Assembly (NCBI RefSeq): GCF_019175385.1
Contig: NC_083341.1
Span: 93,894,321-93,958,320, forward strand
DNA from: Lycium barbarum
Lineage: Eukaryota; Streptophyta; Magnoliopsida; Solanales; Solanaceae
Direction: 5' to 3'
DNA length: 64,000 nucleotides
The notes beneath the pieces were generated by a model. The model was not told where the DNA came from, did no database searches, and saw only the letters and a program-made list of their open reading frames with translations. Both the position numbers and the translations under genes were made by a program. Positions 44,521 to 56,376 of this stretch are shown here, piece by piece. Positions within the stretch are counted from its first letter, which is position 1. Each line of letters opens with the position of its first letter.

Positions 44521-45568
44521 ATCATTCGTCCTCGAATGATGGGTCTTGGTTAGGTATGGGACTGGACATAGCATGAATACATGAACGTGATGAAAATGAC
44601 ATGAAACATAAGAGCTTGACATGATTACATGAAAACATGGTCATGGATCATGAAAACTGAATACGTGATTACATATAAACATGTACATGGGAACATGAAA
44701 CTAAGTCGCTCCTACATGAACTAGAATCATGAAACATTTTTTCTCGATTTATGAATAGTGGTTAAGAATTACTACTAACTCTGGAATTTACAAAAATTAT
44801 GGCAGGACTTCCTTCGTAATTCAGATTCTCACAACATTTCTCAAACGCCCGCCAGTTAACTAAGGTACCAACACAAACCTCACGGGGTATCTTAATACGT
44901 ATGATGTTATTATATAACGTGATTAATGAATCTTTAATGTGGCTAACATGGATACTAAGCTAGCCTGAACACATGGATATTGACTGAATAATTACTTGTT
45001 TACTATACATAGGGTTTGGAAGAGAATTTGTAGGCATGAATGACATGAGTACTGGAAAATAGGCACGAATATGACATGATTATTTGGGCGTGAGGAGCAT
45101 GACGTGGGACATAAATATATGAAGATTGGCTGACATGAATATGAGTGCTAAACTGTCATGAGATACGAATACGTGTAAACATGGATATCATAACATGGGA
45201 TCTGAATGTTGAAAATACGATTGTTACAACATGAGGGTTGAAATACTGAGCGCGGGTAGGATCTGAACACTTAGAGACTTGATCATAGATGTTCGTATGT
45301 CACCACGGTAGACATATGAGATAATAGTACGACTTAGGCCTTGAATGAAATCGCAAATTGGTGCAAATGAGTCCGACATGAGTCATATAATAGAAATAGG
45401 ATTCCAACATATAGTGTGAAACTCGAGCATGGCATGCCATGAGTACGTCAAATGTGAGTAGAGTACTCTAAAAAATAAGCACCATAGGGTGCAGGAAAGG
45501 AACTCTTGTTCGCTCTGAAACTTAGATGTGAATACCTTAGATTATCTTGCTTTTCGTTCATCAACCCC
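44521..45568 (-). other. Element E interior, left part, rich in CATGA words
   Basis: No coding frame. CATGA occurs about 16 times between 44570 and 45240, far above chance. The same enrichment continues in the other half (53807-54700). Confidence 0.6.
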
Positions 45569-47555
45569 ATTACTGTTACATCCCGTGTTTTCGTGCGTCG
45601 GAAAGTGTGTGAGTAAATGATATTAGTAACGGACACGAGGTTATTCCCCAAGCTTATAGGTGGTTAAAGTGATGGTACACATGTATCGTAAGGATTTGAA
45701 GTTAAACCAATCGAAGAAAATAAGTTTCGTCGAGGTTCGAAATTTATTTGAATGGAATGCGGTCCAAGCTATAATATACCGTATTTTTGGACTAGAAATT
45801 TTAATCATCCAACATGAGCAAATTTACCCGAGCCCGGAGAATTCGATCATATCCAAGGATAAAAATCAAGAGCTCGGTGTATACAAGGAATGAAGTCCCA
45901 AAATTATTTAAGACGAAAAAGTGTGACGACGATGATTGAAAATAATATTTTATGTGTAGCAGATGAGGCCATGGACTATGGTATATCACATGATTATGAT
46001 AATAAGTATATGAAGTGTGTTAAAAGTGGTCCATGTTTAAGTGGATTGAGATCAAGAAACTAATTACGCGGATAAATTATTAAGTACCGTATTTATTATA
46101 ATTGTATGGATAAGTTTGATATGGAGTAGTGAAGTGGTCAACCTCCATTTGACATATGGCCAGGTAATAAAGAGGTGGCGTCCAATAAATGGATTAGGTG
46201 TCAATGAAGTGGTGAATTACAAATGTGATAGGTACTATATAACGTTCTAATTCACTATATTCAGTAGGTGCAAATTTAACGTCCTAATTCATTTTTTAAA
46301 GCATTGGAAGAGAGCAGCATCTATCTTTGGTGAAGAACGGCAGCATATAAACTCCCTATATGAAGCAACATGATCCTATTTTATGAGATTAATTATAATT
46401 TTTATCAATAACAACATGCGGGTTTTGTTCATCGCTTTAATCTCGTTGTTCCGTCTTACCGTGTTATTGAATCCGGGATTTCTTCAAAGTGTAGTAAGGT
46501 GGAAGAAGAATGGTTCTTGGCACATAAGGTAAGAATTATCCTCTTCTAAGTATATTTAAATTCGTTGAAGTCATGGCTAAATCATGGGACGAGAAATACG
46601 AAAAATATACCGTAAATCGTATATGATGTTGTTGTTGGCTCATGGGCTGTTTGTGGACTGTTTTGAAGATGTTCTTGAGCTATTTATGGCTAGAATTGTT
46701 GGAACATATTTTATTATATTGTTTTTGTGATTTCGATTGATGTTTTACATGTTTATGAAGAAGGAGAAGTTATACGGCATAATGGTATATTGTGTATATA
46801 GGGGCTGTTTTGATCACATTCTTGAGTTGTTAATGATGGGGACCCTTAAGAAATGACTTAATTATAAGGTTGTTGGTGTTGTTATTGAGGATTTGGCCGA
46901 GTTAAAATTCTCGGGGTTGGTTGAATATAGAGGGGAAATGCTGCCCGATTTTGGTTAAGTCCTTAACTAATGGAAACCCTAAACGAGAAAGTATGAGTTA
47001 AAGAATAAGTTCTATAAGCGATGGGCTATGGGTTTACGAACTAGAAAGTATAGTTACTAACAATAGCGTTACTGTTATATTAAATAGGCTAAAGGAGAAA
47101 CGAAGCGAACGAGATTACGATTAATCGTTAACAGGTATGTAAAGTTAGCCCTTATTTCTTTTTGGCATGATCTTTATGAAACGAACAGACGATGTGTATA
47201 TGGTTCCAAGGAAATTCCTATTCTTAGAGCCACTAGGATGGCTAATGTTCTTGATTCCCAGAACTTACTTTATTATGTTTTGATACGTACATATGGTTCC
47301 AGAGTTCTATTTTGATATAATTCACAGTGACATTCGAAAAGTATTTGCTATGACTATTGTCTTGATTTGCAAATGATGGTTCGTTTTGATTATTCTAGTG
47401 AGTCTCAGATATGATTTAAATTGCATATAGTTGCTCACTACTCTGCTCGTGTGTGCCTCAATATGTCTTTCACTGAGTCCCGGGCCAGGACATGTTTTCG
47501 TGCACAGTTTCACTGCATTGTTCACCGAGTCCCTCACTAGAGGGCCGGGACACGT

Positions 47556-47556
<1 letters not shown>

Positions 47557-47632
<76 letters not shown>
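47557..47632. repeat. (AT)n microsatellite, about 76 bp
   Basis: A pure AT run, followed by gatgatgtgatga units. The 3' LTR has a shorter run at about 52961-52994. Confidence 0.97.
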
Positions 47633-47636
<4 letters not shown>

Positions 47637-47888
47637 ATGATGATGTGATGATATGATGGTGTGACGATGTGATGATGTGATTATGGCGCCAAGGATGGTA
47701 TGTGGCGACCTTATTCACCGAGTCCCTCACTAGAGTGCCGGGACACATTATATATATGATATATGATATTGATATGCATGATTTTCATTTCATAAGGCAA
47801 GTGTATTGATTTTTAAAAAGTCATACTTGTTTATGGTAATCTCTATTTCAGTTACGATCCTTTTTACTGTATTTCATGCTTTATATAC

Positions 47889-47946
47889 TCAGTACATATT
47901 CCGTACTGACCCCCTTTCCTCGGGGGGCTGCGTTTCATGCCCGCAG
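47889..47946 (+). other. Triple stem-loop module of D 5' LTR
   Basis: Stem 1 tcagtac/gtactga (47889-47909), stem 2 ccccc/ggggg (47910-47927), stem 3 ctgcg/cgcag (47928-47946), with no gap between the three. The 3' LTR copy is at 53262-53319. Confidence 0.6.
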
Positions 47947-48047
47947 GTACAGATAGTCAGTTTGGTGACCCTTCAGCATAGGACTTCCACTCAGCTGTCT
48001 TGGAGAGCTCCGTTGTTCCGTAGTCTAGACTTTTAATACAGATCTCA

Positions 48048-48048
<1 letters not shown>

Positions 48049-48110
<62 letters not shown>
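48049..48110. repeat. (TA)n microsatellite, about 62 bp, missing from the other LTR
   Basis: The 3' LTR lacks most of this run and the following about 35 bp (ggtacggcggggccctgtcc). Confidence 0.95.
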
Positions 48111-48112
<2 letters not shown>

Positions 48113-48523
48113 TATCCAGGGGTACGGCGGGGCCCTGTCCCGTCATATGTTACTGTTGATACTCTTAGAGGTCTGTAGACATACGTGTGGGTTGTGTATA
48201 AGTTCTGTTCAGCTGTGCCTATACGATGTGCTATGACATGATGCCCGTCTGTAGTAGCAGCCTTGTCGGCTTGCATATGACATGAAATAGATGAGTAGTG
48301 ACAGCCTTGTCGGCTTGCGTACCGTTTTATGATTGATCAGTTGCGACTCCTCAGGAGACAGTTTATCTGAATATACATATATGACGACGTTATGAACCGT
48401 TGGAGTTCTTTTGCAAGTTCCCATATTATTCACAGATTCAGTTTGATTATATGTAACAGGTTCGTATACGGGTGTCCAGTTCGGGCACTAGTCATGGCCC
48501 ACGGGGTTGGATCGTGACAGAAG

Positions 48524-48535
48524 TGGTATCAGAGC
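48524..48535 (+). other. Primer-binding site of element D
   Basis: TGGTATCAGAGC, 4 bp after the LTR end. Confidence 0.95.
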
Positions 48536-50964
48536 GGTTTATCCTCGGAGTGTCTACAGACCGTGTCTAGTAGAGTCTTGTTTATCGGTGTGTTGTGCAC
48601 CACATCTATAAACAGGAAGCTACAGGACATTTAGGGTGTTACTTTTCCTTCTTACTCTAGATCGTGCGATAGAGCCAAGAGATAGGAAATGATATCCCTT
48701 ATATACTAACCTTTGATTTCAGCAGGAGAAACATATTGACAAGAGAAGGTAAATAATGCTACTGGGAGTTACAGAGGTAAGATATTTCGTTGAGGTTACG
48801 TTATCAGAAATTATATATACAGAATGGCGACTGGTCATCATCAAGGTTAGTAATTGTAAATATAGTAAGAAGATGGATTGAATATATATATATTGATGAT
48901 AAGTTCAGTTATAAGGTTCGCACAAAAGGAGCTGAAGGAATCAGTAACGGTAAGCAGGATATTTGTCAGATATAGTGTGAATGTTGCAGGTATGATTGAA
49001 ACCTGCAGTTAAAGATTGAAAGGGAAAATAAACAGGAAAGTGTAACAGGTACAGTTTGAGTTGGACATACGAGGTAATTTCGTCATTTTCATACTGTTAT
49101 TGATATGGGGAGCCCTGTGCGGCTATGATATAATATAATATATATGTTGGCCCTGTGAGAAATTGTTGGTATTTCCTGCATGCAGGTTTTGGGATAGTAA
49201 GAAGTACAGAGGAAACTCTGCCCAAATTTTTCCAGAAATAGGAAAAAGAATAGAATGAGATATAAGTTCATAATATGTCATGAAAGTCGATACCGATAGG
49301 ATAAAATTTATTAGGTTGGACTAAAGCTTTAAGAGATATCCTCCATGTCATCTGTAAGGGGCACCATTCTTACATGGGAAACTTTATCTCGAAAAAGCAT
49401 ATATGAGCAGCAAAATTCGGAATTCATTTGGACGAACCAGAATACTTTCCAGCCACATTTTTGCCTTAGAAAAAGCTTATGTCGAAGGGCAAAAACGTTC
49501 GGCAATTAAGTTTCACTTTATTGGAAGAGTACAAAGCATATGACAAGTAGTTTGTAAACTAAATAGTTCGTTCATGACTAAAGAATTCTGAGGGTAAACT
49601 ATGTGAATTAGGCGATAGAAGTCTCGCGGTGCTTGACGGATTCTAGTTCTTCTTGTGTAGTTTCAGAGGACGCTTCATGGTGACGTAGCCTTGTAGTGGG
49701 AGTGCTTTTGTGTTCTTTGAGTTTATTAGTTTGTAATCAACTAATTGGGGATGGAATTTGTGGAACGAAAACTCAAACTTATGGGCTGTCTAGGAACATG
49801 TATTTCATATGTTGTCGGTGAAATGCTAAGATTATTTGGAAAGGCTTGTGATACTAAGGAATGATTTAGGAAAAGGTAGCAAGTCTTAACAAATCATCTT
49901 ATTGAGATATCGAGTGAACCGACAAGTAGGGATAAATTACGATGAGTTTACAGTTAAAAGGAGTAGCAGTATGATTAAGGTAAAGGTACGGAGGAGGAAG
50001 AATTATGACAAATTATGAAGGTATTGATAAGACAGCTTGTGAGATATTAAGGATAAGATTGATCAGGGAGGGTAAAAGGTTAAGTACGCTTACTCCACCG
50101 AGTGTAATCAACCCATAGTAAGAATCGTGAATAAGGTTAAGAAGTGTTACACTATAGGATTGAATATAAACAGGATATAATGTGAATATAATGAGGATTG
50201 TTATGAAAATAAGTAAAGCCTAGTAGGGAAGTGGCCAAAAGATATGACGTGATCTATGTGACTAAAGTATAAAAGCGAGCTATAGAACGAATAAGAAAGA
50301 CTTATCAAGTTCTGTAGGGAAAGTTTCGAATAAAGGTTATATGATAACGGAAATGATAGTGAGCACCAGAGAAGAAGGAGTAATTGAAAGAAGAAAATAA
50401 GAAGAAAGCGAGATAACAGTGTAGCAATAGGTCATAACATGTGTAGTCGAGGACACGAGTACTATAAGTGACGGAACTGTGAAAGATCAAGTTATAGAAA
50501 GATGAGTAACGAGGTAGAATGAGTGCTAGAAAATCACTGGTATGATAAGAATAAACATGGATGAACAAAATACATTTTGAAAATGAGAAAAGGATTATGC
50601 GGAAGTAATGTGTTCCGAAGGATACAGAGGTGGCATAAGATTCCTCGTGTACAGAATAAAAGATAGACATAGGCGGGAGAAATGATAAGGGAATTCTAAA
50701 GGAAGCACCCAAGATAGACGTAATTAATTGAGTACGAGTATGGAACGAAAGGGGAATATATAGTTATGAACTTAAAGGTGTAGTACGACGACAAGGTGAT
50801 AAGGTAAGGCTATCATTAAAATGAATTTGATATGATTTTGAGTAAGTTAGAAGTCGGTACCGAGCACACAACAAGGGTAAAAGGGCATAAGGCATAAAGG
50901 AGACTGCCCCGAAATTTTTATAAGACCTTATGGGACTAGTTTAACATTCGAGGACGAATGTTCT
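48536..50964 (+). other. Element D interior, non-coding, purine-rich
   Basis: The leader tgtctacagaccgtgtctag is shared with B. The rest is purine-rich on the element strand, has no frame of note on the plus strand and ends with the family word ttcgaggacgaatgttc. The 135-codon minus frame (50305-50712) is Ser/Phe/Tyr-rich and follows from the base asymmetry. Confidence 0.65.
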
Positions 50965-50978
50965 AAAGGGAGGAAGGA
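50965..50978 (+). other. Polypurine tract of element D
   Basis: aaagggaggaagga directly before the 3' LTR start at 50979. Confidence 0.93.
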
Positions 50979-52959
50979 TGTTACATCCCGTGTTTTTGTG
51001 CGTCGGAAAGTGTGTGAGTAAATGATATTAGTAACAGACACGAGGTTATTCCCCAAGCTTATAGGTGGTTAAAGTGATGGTACACATGTATCGTAAGGAT
51101 TTGAAGTTAAACCAATCGAAGAAAATAAGTTTCGTCGAGGTTCGAAATTTATTTGAATGGAATGCGGTCCAAGCTATAATATCCCGTATTTTTGGACAAG
51201 AAATTTTAATTGTCCAACATGAGCAAATTTACCCGAGCCCGGAGAATTCGATCATATCCAAGGATAAAAATCAAGAGCTCGGTGTATACAAGGAATGAAG
51301 TCCCAAAATTATTTAAGACGAAAAAGTGTGACGACGATGATTGAAAATAATATTTTATGTGTAGCAGATGAGGCCATGGACTATGGTATATCACATGATT
51401 ATGATAATAAGTATATGAAGTGTGTTAAAAGTGGTCCATGTTTAAGTGGATTGAGATCAAGAAACTAATTACGCGGATAAATTATTAAGTACCATATTTA
51501 TTATAATTGTATGGATAAGTTTGACATGGAGTAGTGAAGTGGTCAACCTCCATTTGACACATGGCCAGGTAATAAAGAGGTGGCGTCCAATAAAAGGATT
51601 AGGTGTCAATGAAGTGGTGAATTACAAATGTGATAGGTACTATATAACGTTCTAATTCACTATATTCAGTAGGTTCAAATTTAACGTCCTAATTCATTTT
51701 TTAAAGCATTGGAAGAGAGCAGCATCTATCTTTGGTGAAGAACGGCAACATATAAACTCCCTATATGCAGCAACATGATCCTATTTTATGAGATTAATTA
51801 TAATTTTTATCATTAACAACATGCGGTTTTTGTTCATCGCTTTAATCTCGTTGTTCCGTCTTACCGTGTTATTGAATCCGGGATTTCTTCAAAGTGTATT
51901 AAGGTGGAAGAAGAATGGTTCTTGGCACATAAGGTAAGAATTATCCTCTTCTAAGTATATTTAAATTCGTTGAAGTCATGGCTAAATCATGGGACGAGAA
52001 ATACGAAAAATATACCGTAAATCGTATATGATGTTGTTGTTGGCTCATGGGCTGTTTGTGGAATGTTTTGAAGATGTTCTTGAGCTATTTATGGCTAGAA
52101 TTGTTGGAACATATTTTATTATATTGTTTTTGTGATTTCGATTGATGTTTTACTTGTTTATGAAGAAGGAGAAGTTATACGGCATAATGGTATATTGTGT
52201 ATATAGGGGCTGTTTTGATCACATTCTTGAGTTGTTAATGATGGGGACCCTTAAGAAATGACTTAATTATAAGGTTGTTGGTGTTGTTGTTGAGGATTTG
52301 GCCGAGTTAAAATTCTCGGGGTTGGTTGAATATAGAGGCGAAATGCTACCCGATTTCCGTTAAGTCCTTAACTAATGGAAACCCTAAACGAGAAAGTATG
52401 AGTTAAAGAATAAGTTCTATAAGCGATGGGCTACGGGTTTACGAACTAGAAAGTATAGTTACTAACAATAGCGTTACTTTTATATTAAATAGGCTAAAGG
52501 AGCAACGAAGCGAACGATATTACGATTAATCGTTAACAGGTATGTAAAGTTAACCCTTCTTTATTTTTTGCATGATCTTTATGAAACGAACAGACGATGT
52601 GTATATGGTTCCAAGGAAATTCCTATTCTTAGAGCCACTAGGATGGCTAATGTTCTTGATTCCCAGAACTTACTTTATTATGTTTTGATACGTACATGTG
52701 GTTCCAGAGTTCTATTTTGATATAATTCACAGTGACATTCGAAAAGTATTTGCTATGACTATTGTCTTGATTTGCAAATGATGGTTCGTTTTGAATATTC
52801 CAGTGAGTCTCAGATATGATTTAAATTGCATATAGTTGCTCACTACTCTGCTCGTGCATGGCTCAATATGTCTTTCACTGAGTCCCGGGCCAGGACACGT
52901 TTTCGTGCACAGTTTCACTGCATTGTTCACCGAGTCCCTCACTAGAGGGCCGGGACAAG

Positions 52960-53002
<43 letters not shown>

Positions 53003-53801
53003 CGATGATGTGATGATATGATGGTGTGATGATGTGATGGTGTGATGATGTGATTATGGCGCCAAGGATGGTATGTGGCGACCTTATTCACCGAGTCCCT
53101 CACTAGAGGGCCGGGACACGTTATATATATGATATATGATATTGATATGCATGATTTTCATTTCATAAGGCAAGTGTATTGATGTTTAAAAAGTCATACT
53201 TGTTTATGGTAATCTCTATTTCAGTTACGATCTTTTTTACTGTATTTCATGCTTTATATACTCAGTACATATTCCGTACTGACCCCCTTTCCTCGGGGGG
53301 CTGCGTTTCATGCCCGCAGGTACAGATTGTCGGTTTGGTGACCCTTCAGTATAGGACTTCCACTCAGCTGTCTTGGAGAGCTCCGTTGTTCCGGAGTCTA
53401 GACTTTTAATACAGATCTCATGATATATATGTTACTGTTGATACTCTTAGAGGTCTGTAGACATACGTGTGGGTTGTGTATAAGTTCTGTTTAGCTGTGC
53501 CTATACGATGTGCTATGACATGATGCCCGTCTGTAGTAGCAGCCTTGTCGGCTTGCATATGACATCATATTGATGAGTAGTGATAGCCTTGTAGGCTTGC
53601 GTACCGTTTTATGATTGATCAGTTGCGACTCCTCAGGAGACAGTTTATCTGAATATACATATATGACGACGTTATGAACCGTTGGAGTTCTTTTGCAAGT
53701 TCCCATATTATTCACAGATTCAGTTTGATTATATGTAACAGGTTCGTACATGGGTGTCCAGTTCTGGCACTAGTCATGGCCCACGGGGTTGGGTCGTGAC
53801 A
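50979..53801 (+). repeat. Element D 3' LTR
   Basis: 2823 bp, almost identical to 45574-48519; shorter because of microsatellite deletions at about 52961 and 53423. Donor-like AGGTATGT at 52538-52545 and triple stem-loop 53262-53319. Confidence 0.95.
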
Positions 53802-53806
53802 ATTAC

Positions 53807-56376
53807 CATGAGCGAATCATAAAGGATCATAAAGGAAAAGAATTTGTAGGTACAAATCATGTGAAATGCTTCATTTTAGAGTATAGGCAGGACATGGGTA
53901 CATTGAACATGAAGGACGTAACTTAGAGCATGCATACATGGAAACGTGATTAGTATGACATGAAACATAAATACGCGAATAGCATGATATGAAAAATGGA
54001 GACATAAGCAACATGGCATTTACATAAACACTTCGTTCGTCAAGGACCTAAGACATGAGTGGAAAGTCACCTTGATCATAAACATTACATATGTATTTAG
54101 TGAGAGAAAGGGCATCCTTTGTGACAAGTTACGAGATAGTTTAAAACATTAGCCAAAGGAACATAAGTACAAATCATATAGAATCCTGAGTCTGACATCC
54201 ATCTTGACTTACTCTCTTTATTGCCTATCGACATGATTATTATTCTATTTCTATAGGTGGATGCTCGAATAAATCTATCATGGGCACGAGTATGTGAAAA
54301 CGTGGGTAGTATACCATTGGAGTCAAAATAAGTCATTTACCTAACTCATTCTCCTCATTTTTAAGGAATAAGTGTGCATCCCATAGGATTCTTAGTCTTT
54401 AAGCCTTATATTACCCTCCCTTCTATTATTATCAAAGTCAACATCATAACCAGAATGTACTTAGAAGTTAGAACGTGGACATGGGTATAAAAGCACGATA
54501 GATACGTAGGACATGAATGCAATTTTTAACTTTAGACATGAGCGCAACCTGATGTGTGAAACATGAAAAGGCATTCCCTTGCATAGCTTACTATCGTATT
54601 GAGTCTTAATTCTTGTATCTTAAACGTGAAGTGTAAGCTCTATCATGGCATGATTTATGTATGCTAGGCATGAATAGAGTACGTCTAAGCATTAATAACG
54701 TGTAGTGCATGAATTACTCTAGAACTGGAACCATTACGCCCTTAAACTCGATATTCGATCTAGAACTTTATCTCATTACATATTTACCTAGTACTTGATC
54801 TCAATGGGCACGACAAAAATTGCATTATATGCACCTTATCTTGGATACATGAAACTTTGATCATCTGACATAATCTCATTAACACCTATCAACTTATGAA
54901 ACACATAATCTACATTGGAACCTTATCGCACGATCTCCCCCTTAGCTCAAAAGCCAACGTTTTAAAGCCTGTAGATCTCTTAAGCTAGTGATAAGTGGTC
55001 AACTAATGATTCTGCTTATTTCCTCTAAAATACTAACGACTCATTTCTTCGTCTTACTTCAAGCAAGTCTTACATACTGGAAAACTGGATTAATTAATTG
55101 AACGGGTTTCTAATGTACATAACTGACATACTAGCTTGATCAGTCTTGGGGAAAACTTTTTCTGATAACTCTTAAGGCTCTTCTTCTGTAGCTTGCTCTT
55201 TTACTGCTTAGATGGTTTTCTTCTTTCACCCATTTCTATACCTCAAATTTAACTTAAACCCTTTGGGTTATAATACGCCTTCGGTGTATTCAAATGGTTA
55301 CCCACTCACTAGTATTAACTTGACTAAGTAACTCAAATCGTACTTCTACTAACTTTGCTGAAAATTTCTAATTCACTGTATCTACTCAAACTTACTCACT
55401 ATGCTTCTTTTAACCACTTGCTAGCACCATATTCTCTAATTCTTCTCTGAGTACTAAAGTGAAACATAAGGTTATTTCTAACTTTTCCTGCTCATCTGAA
55501 CTATAGACATGAATCACACTTAGGGAAATTTCATCTGTCTCAAACGAGAAATTGGAACAACTAACCCCAAACTTCCTATACACTTTCAAAATTATATCAT
55601 ATTATACACATCGGGGAAAAATACTTAATCACATAATCCTAAAAGGGAACTGTCCTATCTTTTATCTCATAGTAATATTTGTTTCTTGTAGTAACTTACT
55701 AACGTCATACTCTCTAGGTCAGATTTGAATAAGCTTAAATAATCTAAAACTGTCCCTAGAAATTCAATATCATCTGCTCGTGGTTAACTTCATAACATAT
55801 TACCTTGTAGGGTCTTAAATCTGAACTATCATCCTTATACTATAGCTCCATGGTCAAAGAATCCAAATAAACTTATTCTGTAATGTATATCACCTACATG
55901 CACTACCATACCGAAACGTGTCTTTAAAATTGTACTATCACCTGATAAACACACCATTCACCATTTGGCAAGTCTTGGGTCTCGAATTTCCTTCTCATCA
56001 CTTATCGATTTGATACGTTCATAATTCGATGGAAAGAGAATGTTACATACTGCTCTAAGCTTCATGGCACGAGTTAGAATAATTCCCGATGACTCTTTCT
56101 GAAAGTAGCACATCGATAATGATTAGATTTACATCTTCCTCATCTATTTAGACGAAGCGTATTCGGTAGAATGAGCAACAACACACGAGTCTGAGTGATT
56201 TCTGATAACATAGCTCTATTGCACGATCAAGAGTTGAAAGAAGTGAGACAATCCTAAATGTCTTGGTGGTTAACTTTTGATATGAGTGGGCGCTACACAC
56301 ATATAAAAGTGACCCCACTAGGCATGGTTTCATAGACTCCCTAAGATACATGAACCTAGTGCTCTGAACTAAGCTT
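53807..56376 (-). other. Element E interior, right part
   Basis: CATGA words continue to about 54720. From there to the primer site the plus strand is rich in C, T and A (purine-poor), as in B. No frame of note. The primer site, read on the minus strand as agcttagttcagagc, is at 56361-56376. Confidence 0.55.

Larger units (their letters stand above)
45574..48519 (+). repeat. Element D 5' LTR
   Basis: tgttacatcccgtg to ggatcgtgaca, 2946 bp. TATATAA at 46236, donor-like aaggtaag near 46526 and AGGTATGT at 47133-47140, TA microsatellites at about 47557-47632 and 48049-48110, and triple stem-loop 47889-47946. A 'ccgagtccctcactagag' duplication flanks the first microsatellite. Confidence 0.95.
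45569..53806 (+). mobile_element. Element D: complete, young, non-autonomous LTR retrotransposon, TSD ATTAC
   Basis: 45574 to 53801 (8228 bp), flanked by ATTAC at 45569-45573 and 53802-53806. 5' LTR 45574-48519, interior 48520-50978 (2459 bp), 3' LTR 50979-53801. Primer site and purine tract are canonical. The interior is too short for gag-pol and has no long frame, so this is a LARD-like element needing helper proteins. LTRs differ by only a few bases per 250 bp plus microsatellite length changes, making it the youngest element here. Confidence 0.95.

Noticed and set aside
47557..47632. Open frames with long Tyr-Ile runs
   Set aside because: They are translations of (TA)n microsatellites.
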